From positions 2,537,744 through 2,601,743 of the forward strand of contig OX337241.1 of the NCBI GenBank assembly GCA_946965045.2: 64,000 nt of DNA. The letters are read 5' to 3'. Both the position numbers and the translations under genes were made by a program. This DNA comes from Epithemia pelagica. Lineage: Eukaryota; Bacillariophyta; Bacillariophyceae; Surirellales; Surirellaceae. Below are positions 20,656 through 29,025 of the stretch, one piece after another (within the stretch, counting starts at the first letter, position 1; each line of letters opens with the position of its first letter). A model generated the notes under the pieces. The model saw only the letters and a program-made list of their open reading frames with translations, had not been told where the DNA came from and did not search any database.

Positions 20656-23290
20656 ATGGTACAAGGACTTGGCTTTCTCTCCAAAAAGGTATGTGTCCCT
20701 GGAGCTTGTGGTGTGTAGAGAGAATGTGGTTCTGGTTCTCTTGTAGTGACGGTTTGCTCTCCAAACTGTGGTTTTGGGGAAGAAGAGTTTCACGGCCAAA
20801 CAAACAAACCTGCACACACGCTCTCACAAGGTTTCGTTTCCCTCTCTTTCTCTCTTGCGCATGACGTCTCTTTTGGGTGGCATGGTGGATCTTCTGGTTT
20901 TGGGACAACGTCTCCTACGATTGTACATCCTACTATGCTATTGTTAGTCGTGGCATGTCAAGAACATTGCCAATCAAGAAAAGGTATGGTTGGCCGAACA
21001 ACGACAGGCTCAAGAAGCGGCCAAGGCGGCCGAATTGGCCAAACAAATTCAACAAGAACGAGAACAAGAAGAATTGAATCAAATTGCCGGCAAGGCGTCG
21101 TCGGCCATGGATCGAGGAATTGATTGGATGTATCAGGATCAACAGGGCGGTGGTGGTAGTTCGGACCAAGCAGCCGCCCAAGAAGCGGCCGCCCAAGAAG
21201 AATACTTGTTGGGCAAGGAATATATACCGTCTCATACAACGACCACGGCGGCCGCCGATGCACCGCCCGTGGGGGATTTTGTTCAAGCGGCCGCCGCAAC
21301 CACCACACCGTCCTGGGCTGCCACTACGACGACGACAACCACCACCACAATGGCGGACCAGGAGGATGGCAAACCAGCCGCCAGCCCCAACGAACCACCA
21401 CCACCACAAGCCTCGGTACCATCATTGGACCCTCCCATGATGACATCTGTCGAGGCTCAAAATCGAGACTTTTTTCTGCGTCATGAAGATCCCATGTTTG
21501 CCGTCGCCCAAGCGGCGCATCAACAACACAAGGAACACACGGCCAAACGACAATTGTTGGAACGTGTCACGGGTCAACACGTTCAAGTTGTGCCGCGCAC
21601 GGACCACAAAAACGACACGAATGACACCCCGAAATCCGATACCCAGGAAAACGAACAAGACGATCGTCGGCGTCGGGAGCGAAGTCGGAAACGAGACAAG
21701 AAGAAGCAAAAGAAAAAGAAGAAACGGAAGAAGCATCATCGTCGTCATGGACGAAGACGGCATGATCGTGAGGATGACGACGAGGACAGTCGTGGTAGCA
21801 GCAGGAGTAGCCAAAGCTATTCGAGTGAAGAAGAAGACAGCGAGTATGATCGTCGATCCAGACGACATGGACGACGAGACAAGGATGATGAAAACGAAGA
21901 ACCACCACCAAGGAAACGACCACGATCTCCAAGTGTTCAGGAAGGAGACAGCAAGCCACATTCAGATCGCGCCCGAAATTACCAACGTTCCGAACAAAGG
22001 CACTCGGATGTGCGGAACTGGCGGAAAACGGACAAGGAACCAGAGAGAGGAAACGAGGAACGTCGTCATCCAAGACGAGGGAGGAGTCGCTCACAAGAGG
22101 ATCGTGCTAGAAGGACTCGAAGTGATTCGGAAGAAGGCCGTCACAGACGGCGGAGAACGAGGAGTCGTTCACCAAAAGAGGACCGAAGAAGGAGTAGGAG
22201 CCCCTCGCAAGGTCGTCGTGACCACCCAAACAGATATTCTTCAGAGCGTCAGCAATACGAACGAGACCGAAACTATTCCCAAGAACGCAATCGTCGTGAC
22301 CGTAGCTTTTCCCAGGAACGCAATCATCGTGAACGCAGCTACTCCAGGTCACGTCACGGGCGCAGCTATTCTCAAGAACGCAATGACCGAAGAAGGAGTT
22401 ATTCTAGAGAATATGAGAAGGTGAGGGGCGATGACCAAGACCATCGTCGTAGGACGACAAGGGGCCCTGAGCATGAGGATGAGTATCGAAAAGCTCGTGG
22501 CAAAGATCAGGATGCTCCTCGCCGTAATCACGAGCAAGATCGACATGGGCACGCTCATACAATGCATCGACATTCTCATCATCGGGGAGACGCTGACTTT
22601 CACAATAATCGTCCAGAGCGATTCGATCATCACAAGGATGGCAGGTATTCTAGACGAGATGGCCACCGGAGGGACCGTAGTCATTCTCCTCCTGTCAATA
22701 GGAAAAGACCTCGATCAGACGAGGAACCAAGTATGTCGCGACAGAAGAAGGATCCGAATCGGGGTAATCCAGAGCGAGCGAATAACTATGATGAATATGG
22801 TCGATTGCGAAAGACGGCCCCACAAGAGGATGTGACTCAAGATCGAAAGAGTGAAAATTCTCACAAGTACCAATCCAAACCTCAAGTGCCAGAAGACAAG
22901 GGAGCCCCACCCAAACTTGCTGGATATGGCTTGCAAGGAGAGAAAAAGACTAATAGCACAGGACACGATGGCTATCTCGGTCCGGATCGAACCTTGTTGG
23001 AACGTAAACGAGAAGCCCGTCATGCCGAACGTGCACAGCGGTATGCGCAAAAGACGAATCGATCCTACCGGACACGAGAAGAACGTGAACAAGCACTGGC
23101 AGACATGCAGGCCCATGCTCAAGACCGACACCAGAGACGTGAGCAGCAGCAACAGCAAGACCGTCGTGTGCCCGACGAGTCCAGTCAGGACGACAAGCGA
23201 TCTACCACTACGGCATCCTTTCTGTACGATGTGAATCGACAAGTACACGGAGCTTGGATGGCAGAGAAAGATCGCCGTCGACAGTCATAA
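20656..23290 (+). CDS. CWC25: Pre-mRNA-splicing factor CWC25
   Basis: Exon 1 is tiny, 20656-20688 (MVQGLGFLSKK), followed by a 259-bp intron (AAAAAG/GTATGT ... TATTGTTAG/TCGTGG) and exon 2, 20948-23290. The junction is phase 0 and the product has 791 residues. A stop codon sits directly before exon 2 in frame, which supports the splice. The joined N-terminus reads like the conserved CIR_N domain: FLSKK, then SWHVKNIANQEKVWLAEQ, followed by a long charged helix. Next comes the CWC25 signature IDWMYQ and EEYLLGKEYIP. The rest is a very long Arg/Ser/Asp/Glu-rich region like that of SR-related spliceosome proteins, ending with a conserved-looking YGLQGEKK and LGPDRTLLERKREARHAER helix. In yeast, Cwc25 joins the activated spliceosome after Prp2 and promotes the first transesterification. 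A nuclear location is expected. Confidence 0.92.
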
Positions 23291-23371
23291 ACATCAGGTC
23301 TACGACTTGTGCTGTCGGTGTGATACAAAATCTTACGTGATGCGGAGTTGAATTCAACCCGTTATTGAGTT

Positions 23372-23675
23372 ATTCGTTCGATATGTTTCAAGTGTCATTG
23401 AGTTCGAAGCAGGAAATCAAAAGGACTTGGTCAAAACAGAGACAGGTCTAAGATTTCCCGATATCATGACTCCGATATGTTGCACACGTCACTATATAAA
23501 GTACCACCAGGGGTCTCTTTTCCCCTGGTCCTCCTTCAAAAACAGAATCTTCCGTTTCAAAGGTTCGCATAAAGGCATCTCGAAGCCTGGAAGATGAAGC
23601 AATACGTCTATCGGGCAAATTGACGCTTGTCTCATATGATCGCCGCGTTTTGATGTTAAGCGAAAAAATTTGCAT
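23372..23675. repeat. Dispersed duplicate of the 3' end of the Tim17-like gene (copy 1)
   Basis: About 300 bp matches 27514-27850 with scattered substitutions and small gaps, for example both contain CGAAGCAGGAAATCAAAAGG and ATCTCGAAGCCTGGAAGA. The copy at 27 kb covers the last codons and 3' flank of the gene 27831-28814. Here the minus strand still spells YANFFA followed by a stop, so this is a detached 3' fragment of that gene or of a lost paralogue. Confidence 0.75.
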
Positions 23676-23903
23676 AGTTGATCGCGGTTTCTTGGGTGTA
23701 CTATACAAGGCCATTCGGACGAGATCGGTAGAGACTTTGTGTCGGGCTCGAACGCCACTCATCTCGTATTCTTTGTGATGGACAGCCGCATACAAATCTT
23801 CTGGCTGTTGAAAGAGCCTCATCGACGCCATTCGCTCTTCTTGGCTGCTTGATGTTTCCCCAAGCTTCTGTTGACTCTTAGGCACAAAAAAGGCCGTCAT
23901 CAT
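23448..23903 (-). CDS. Doubtful small ORF overlapping the duplicated fragment
   Basis: 151 codons with an ATG at 23903. The first half has a plausible composition (PEDLYAAVHHKEYEMSG), but the second half lies in a sequence that is 3' flank of another gene elsewhere in the window. No domain is recognised. Probably fortuitous, or the remnant of a fused fragment. Confidence 0.2.
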   Translation of the reverse strand: MMTAFFVPKSQQKLGETSSSQEERMASMRLFQQPEDLYAAVHHKEYEMSGVRARHKVSTDLVRMALYSTPKKPRSTMQIFSLNIKTRRSYETSVNLPDRRIASSSRLRDAFMRTFETEDSVFEGGPGEKRPLVVLYIVTCATYRSHDIGKS

Positions 23904-24541
23904 GAAGACAATCGAAAAGAGACAGGTCCGTCATTGTATTCTATTCGGAACTGAGTGGTATTCAAATTCAATTTCGCGTTGCTCCGCACGAAATTTACGA
24001 TGGCTTTCTTAATACATCATAAAGCAGAACAGTGGAAATCGCAGCCATCTGAGGATTACTTAACGACTACCGTACTAATTGATAATGCACTTCGATAGGA
24101 TGATTGCAAATACAGTTTCTTCTAGTTGTTTCTATGTACAAGAAGTTTGTAAGACAAACAAGCGGCAGCACCCTCTCCTCAAGTTGTCTTGAATTTAGCG
24201 TGCAAAATCAACGTATCTGAGTTGTTGCAGGGAATTCGTTGCTAGGGTTGAAGAGATCGAAGGTGTTGATTGCAATAACCATTTGAAAATCGGATTTTAC
24301 CTGAACACAATATCTAAATAATCATTCCATTTTCAATTATAATACATATATTTTTGTTTTGTTTTGTGCCTCGTGGGCAGGCCTGGCGGTGAAGGCCGTG
24401 TATCTTTCACACCCCTTTAAACATACATTGCACGGGCGGTTGCTGCCATCGATCGATAATAGCTACCGTGGTTGGCCGCAAACGATAGCATTAGACTTGC
24501 AACCCAACATCTTACGAAACTAAAAGTATTCTTTCAGGCGA

Positions 24542-25883
24542 TCAGGCCAGCAAAAAGAAAGCAGCGGCGAGGGGAAGGGTAATAGTCATGCCGGCAACAA
24601 AGCCGGATGCCGAAGACTCACCATCCAATGAAGCGGGATTCTTATTCTCTGGTGCAGCAGTAGCGTCATCTTCGGGAGGATCCGGAATATCTTCTAGCCC
24701 AATCAATTCCCATTCGCAACTTTCGATGGTGCCAGGGGTATTGGTGTATTTTATGTCCAAGATGGACCAATCCGCTGGATTCGCAGGACACGACAAGCCT
24801 TTGCACTGAGGGAATTGTGCGTAGTAGACAAATAAGTTTCCCGCTCCACTACTGGAAAGTCCAACGCATGTGACTTTCATGGTACCAAACTCCAAGAATT
24901 GGTAGTTTGGCTGGGTTTCGCAGTAGGCTTTCCTCTTAGCATTATTCTCCTGCCCCTCATCGCAGATTATGTCGAGATCCATCACAATGAAAGTATCATT
25001 GCCGGACATCCATTGAAACTTGGGCGCATTTCTGCACTCGGGTTCGCTACTTGTGATATTTACCCACTCCTCGTCGGCGGCTCTCAAAGTAGGGAGAGCG
25101 TCGATCTGATCGATGCATTCTTCCGAGAGATTGTCGGGAACGATGGCGTCCGCGAGGTCAACTGTTGGTTCTTCCCCCTCCTCCAAGAATTCCGTGACGC
25201 AGGTCGTGGTATTGCCGCCACGCAGAAACAAAAACTCCAAAACATCTTCCGGTGACAACTCGGAATCGGAAGGACACGACGGGTCCACGCACTGGACAAA
25301 GTCATAGGTGTAGATTAATCTCGGAGCGGGTTCGATGTCGGCGGGGTTTGGTGCGCATGTCACTTTGACATTCGGAAACTGGACGGATTGATAGTTGGCG
25401 TCGCAAAAGGCGAGGTACGCGGAGTGATCGCAATCCCTTCGGTCAGCTACAAAGGCAACGGTGCCATCCTGGTTGGTATTTCGAACAGGGCAGGAAGAAG
25501 CGACAGATGCATATGTGGTATTGTATCTGATATCTTCGAGCCACATTCGTTTGGTTCCATCGATACACTCCTGTGAAAGGGTGAGCTCGGCTCGTCGTCT
25601 CGAGAGGGATTTCTCATCAACATCTCGGATGAGATCGGTCTCCGACAAACTTTGGATCGTCCTTGGGTAGGAACGGTAGGATTTCAACCCCCCCCCCCCC
25701 CCCCCCCCCACAGCTCGAAACTGATCAAACAAGGTAAGACTCGGGATCAATGAAGTGTTCTATTGAAATGTTGCCCCTTGGGAAACGTACCTCTTCCTTT
25801 AGGTCCTCTTGAAGCAAAACAAAAGTCCCATGGCTAAGTGTTCAAAGCGTCGCCAAGACAAGAGTACAAGAAGAAAGTTTCAT
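24542..25883 (-). CDS. Secreted two-repeat protein with GPI-anchor-like tail; leader exon carries a nonsense codon
   Basis: Exon 2 (25720-24542, 393 codons) has no ATG near its start. A leader exon lies upstream at 25883-25791 (MKLSSCTLVLATL) and joins in phase 0 across a 70-bp intron (GAAGAG/GTACGT ... TTGATCAG/TTTCGA). Its codon 14 is TGA (25844-25842), in the signal peptide, so the gene may be silent unless another start or read-through is used. The mature part contains two diverged repeats, each with an ECID helix, a KVTC strand and a final Cys motif: VQCVDPSCP in one and FPQCKGLSCP in the other. The C-terminus, SSASGFVAGMTITLPLAAAF, is typical of a GPI-attachment signal. A 22-base C run (25688-25709) encodes poly-Gly just after the splice acceptor. 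The function is not known. The leader is nearly identical to that of the unrelated QxW family. Confidence 0.6.
25688..25709. repeat. 22-base homopolymer C tract within coding exon
   Basis: An uninterrupted run of 22 C (G on the coding strand), encoding seven Gly, lies nine bases into exon 2 of the minus-strand repeat protein. Such tracts are prone to slippage, and also to sequencing error, and any length change not a multiple of three would shift the frame. Confidence 0.9.
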
Positions 25884-26538
25884 GATGCTGATGACCGTCA
25901 ATCTCTCCGAAAAGGTGACGAGGTTCTTGGTTTCCTTTGCTATGACGTAATGAGAAATGAGACCAGAGGCTGAGTGGCCTCTGAGATGGCTCCAGTTCCA
26001 GTGAATCGGATATCTCTATCTCCCGGTGCGAGGTCCAGAGTCCAGACTCCAGCCTGAAGACAACGTCTCACAAATAATTGCGAAAAGCTCAAAATCCAAA
26101 CACATCCGATTCACTGCAATTAGAGGCATACGAGTACGATCTCAGACCTCAGATGCGATGGATTGCGACTGCGACGGAGAAACAAAAAAAATTGTCTCAC
26201 AAATTAACTCTCAAAATCCAAGCACCGGGAGATAGAGATATCCGATGCACTGGAACTGGAGCGATCTCAGAGGCCACTCAGCCTCTGGATTCATTTCTCA
26301 TTACGTCATAGCAAAGGAAACCAAGAACCTCGTCACCTTTTCGGAGAGATTGACGGTCATCAGCATCATGAAACTTTCTTCTTGTACTCTTGTCTTGGCG
26401 ACGCTTTGAACACTTAGCCATGGGACTTTTGTTTTGCTTCAAGAGGATCTAAAGGAAGAGGTACGTTTCCCCAGGGGCAAACATTTCAACACAGCACTCC
26501 ATTGATCCCGAGTCTTACCGTCCTCTATGATCAGTTTC
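25718..26538. repeat. Long inverted repeat: two divergent copies of promoter plus leader exon
   Basis: Left arm 25718-26029 and right arm 26222-26538 are near-identical reverse complements separated by a 192-bp spacer. Each arm contains the same promoter segment (ending GGTCATCAGCATC), the leader exon with ATG, the same TGA at codon 14, the intron and the first bases of exon 2. The arms then diverge into two unrelated proteins. The spacer includes further partial copies of the ATCCGATTCACTG promoter element. Confidence 0.85.
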
Positions 26539-27375
26539 ATGCACAGCTTGCAAAACTTGAACATGATTGACAAGACCGACTCCTTGCTACGAGCCGCCGA
26601 CTTCCTCCAAGGGGCAAAGATTACTCGGGTGGAAAGAAACAAAAGGGTGACAAGAATGGTGGCAAAATGAACCGTTCGGAGTGCAGTCGTGACATTTCGT
26701 TTCGATATGGCTCGGGTTTGGCCCTTGCGACTGTCTATTGTCCTGGTTCCTGCATGTCTGCCGTATTTGATGGACCAAGCGAAACTCATACTTGTGACAC
26801 GAGCGACAAACGTCAGTCTTGGACAATTCAACCCGTAGCGGGGAGTCCGGCGGTTCAAATCAAGAGCGATTACACGCATCAGTGCGTCGGTCTAACGGAC
26901 TGTCGTCCTGGTTTTCCAACGTTTGATGATGAGACACGGCCCCTCGTCGAATCCACCGCCCTGGACTGTGATGATCCTGACACAGAAATGATCTTCATCA
27001 ATGGCTTTTTCATGGCATGGAACTGCTGGAAACAAGGTGTAGCGGACTTGTATTTTGATCCTTCTGGTGAACTAGAATGTGAACAGGGCATGTTTGATGA
27101 CGATGGGTTTGGTGGTGGCCTCCTTATGTTTCTTGATCCTTGCGTACTGGACAGTCATTAAAGAAACTGGAACTCTTTGTCACGCACAGTTATCAGCACT
27201 GGCTTGTGACCACGGAAACGTACGTGATGGAAGGAGAATTCCCTGGGGGGTTACTGGTTGAGCAACCAAGAGTAGGAGGAAATCAGGGTCTATTGGTTCG
27301 AGGAGAACTGATACCTTTACATGCAGAAAATAAATGAAACTTCTCGTGAGTATCGAATGGTAACAGCCTGTAGTC
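26222..27375 (+). repeat. Segmental duplication unit (copy C), matches about 39280-40440
   Basis: Promoter, both exons, intron and about 200 bp of 3' flank match the copy B locus, including the shared flank CCAAGAGTAGGAGGAAATCA and the final AACTTCTCGTGAGTAT. Similarity fades about 15-20 bp beyond that last block. Confidence 0.8.
26368..27161 (+). pseudogene. Secreted QxW (beta-trefoil-like) family, copy C, two nonsense codons
   Basis: The layout equals that of the intact gene at 46241. Exon 1 is 26368-26460, followed by a 74-bp intron (GAAGAG/GTACGT ... ATGATCAG/TTTCAT) and exon 2 from 26535. TGA codons occur at 26407-26409 in the signal peptide and at 26568-26570 in exon 2, where copy B has GGA. 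After these, an uninterrupted frame with its own ATG (26667) encodes the full mature domain to 27161. It contains Cys-rich SFRYGSGLALATVYCPGSC, the KRQSWTIQP (QxW) motif, SDYTHQCVGL, LDCDDPDTEM and FFMAWNCWKQG. Three of these motifs suggest a ricin-B-like beta-trefoil carbohydrate-binding fold (pattern only). Without a leader the product would not be secreted. Confidence 0.7.
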
Positions 27376-27830
27376 CAGTTAAAAATGTTCTGTGCCTGTA
27401 TTGCCCGTCGATCGCTCGACGTTCTCATTTCTCATTGAAAGCGTGTTCTATATTGGATGCAACACGATCGAGGACTAATAATAAATATCAGTTCTACGAA
27501 CGTGATACAGAAATATTCGTTCACTTTGTTTAAGTGTCATTCAGCAGTTCGAAGCAGGAAATCAAAAGGAGTTGGTCAAAACAGAGACAGGTCTGAGATC
27601 CCCCGAAATCTACAGAAAACGGAAACAACATGCCTCCGATAAGTTGCACACGTCACGACATAAAGTACCACCAGGGTGTATTTTCCCCTGGTTCTCCTTC
27701 GAGAACAGAATCTTCCTTCTCCAAAGGTTCACAAAAGGGCATCTCGAAGCCTGGAAGACGAAGCAATACGTCTATCGGGCAAATTGAGGTATGTCTCATA
27801 TGATCGCCGAGTGCGTGGTACGTTTTGATG
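27162..27830. repeat. 3' flank of copy C plus dispersed repeat (copy 2)
   Basis: 27162-27375 is duplicated downstream of copy B. 27514-27850 is the partner of the fragment at 23372-23675 and includes the 3' flank of the next gene. No separate gene is seen. Confidence 0.65.
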
Positions 27831-28814
27831 TTAGGCGAAGAAGTTGGCATATATGAAAGCAATAAGCACGCTCGTACCGAGGACTCGATTGTGCCGAACC
27901 AATCGTTTTTCTGAATGGTTCAGAATGTGATGGTAGTAGGGATACAAGACAGCCACACCAAACAAGTCGTTGTAGAAGTCCTCTCGACGCCTTATCAATT
28001 CCAGTGTTTTGGCGGCACCCCGTTGGACCGCCAAGATGGAACCAAAGTACAAGGCATTGCTGGGAACGGCCCACCACCAACCAGCCAGGGGTGGGAGAGG
28101 ACGAAAGACTTCGCCAACAAAGGCACGCGTATTGGCCGCTGTAGGAAATAGTAACATGTTGTCGATGAAACAGTAGACGCAGATTGGCCACCAATCAGTG
28201 GTCGTACCAGTCAAGGCGATCATTCAAGACAATAACAGAAAACCAAAACAGGAGAATCAATTCACAACGTGTGAGGTCCAAGTGTTGGAAGCTGCTGTGT
28301 AACACTGAGCAAGAAGAGGAACTTCTCGTAAAACGTACCTCTGGATTCAGCCGTTCCAGGAGCAGCAAATGGCGTCACCTGAGAGAAAGGATGTACAGGA
28401 AAGACATACAGCAAAGATATGTGATCGGAAAAGAAAAACGAATGAGCATGAATATCGCATCCCAAAGAGCCCGTGTATTTCATCGGGCGAACAATCGTGA
28501 AGCTTTCTGCGCTTTTTGCACCGACATCACCCATAAAAATAGATGCGAACACTTACCAGTCCCCATACGGCACCATACATACAGCCATGAACGAATTGGT
28601 ACACCTATAATTGCAGCAGCAAAACATCTGTGTCAGAGCTTTTGATTGAAGGAGGGGTTTGCTGCATCAGGTATTCGAACATGATGATGATTGTTCTGCT
28701 ATATGGCCCTTTTGCTTTTGTAGTTGGACGTACCGTTTCGGCCTGTACTGTCTTGAAGGACTTGAAGGTGACGAATCCTCCACCAACACCACCGGGTCCG
28801 TCCCAATTGCTCAT
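27831..28814 (-). CDS. Small membrane protein, possibly Tim17/NDUFA11-like
   Basis: Three exons inferred from splice consensus and frame: 28814-28734 (MSNWDGPGGVGGGFVTFKSF...), 28378-28339 and 28138-27831. The introns are 355 bp (AAACG/GTACGT ... CTCTCAG/GTGACG) and 200 bp (CAGAG/GTACGT ... CCTACAG/CGGCC). The total is exactly 143 codons (142 residues). The product is Trp/Tyr-rich with about three hydrophobic segments. A segment reading LAVQRGAAKTLELIRRRED then FYNDLFGVAVLYPYY recalls the Arg-Gly...DD-N...G pattern of Tim17/Tim22/NDUFA11 proteins of the mitochondrial inner membrane; this match is weak. The C-terminus ends ANFFA, a sequence also found in the detached repeat at 23.6 kb. A retrotransposon lies only 48 bp upstream of the start codon, in the promoter or 5' UTR. 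Confidence 0.62.
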
Positions 28815-29025
28815 GGTCGTCACAACCGATAATTTTGTTGGTGACTGGTGAACAAAAAGATCTTTTTTTTTTACTACGTAGTGCGTTACTATGTTATGGG
28901 TGGGTACTCCTAAGCGGTGGGGACGCAGAGGAGCGGGGTGATGTCGGTGTCAGGGAAGAAGTCCGAGAGCGACCGGGGGGAATAGATAGGGGTTACTGGT
29001 GCGAAATGTGTGGTTGCCAGATTGG

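Larger units (their letters stand above)
23291..24541. other. Intergenic region with a duplicated fragment
   Basis: Between CWC25 and the repeat-protein gene. Its first part contains one copy of a dispersed repeat (about 23372-23675) and a doubtful minus-strand ORF; 23904-24541 is AT-rich and shows nothing recognisable. Confidence 0.5.

Noticed and set aside
21483..22424. 313-codon plus-strand frame overlapping CWC25
   Set aside because: Frame-shifted reading of the Arg/Asp/Glu-rich repeats; no conserved motif.
25688..25709. C tract as a telomere or assembly-gap signature
   Set aside because: It is a pure homopolymer inside an open reading frame with coding sequence continuing on both sides, so a coding Gly tract is the simpler reading.
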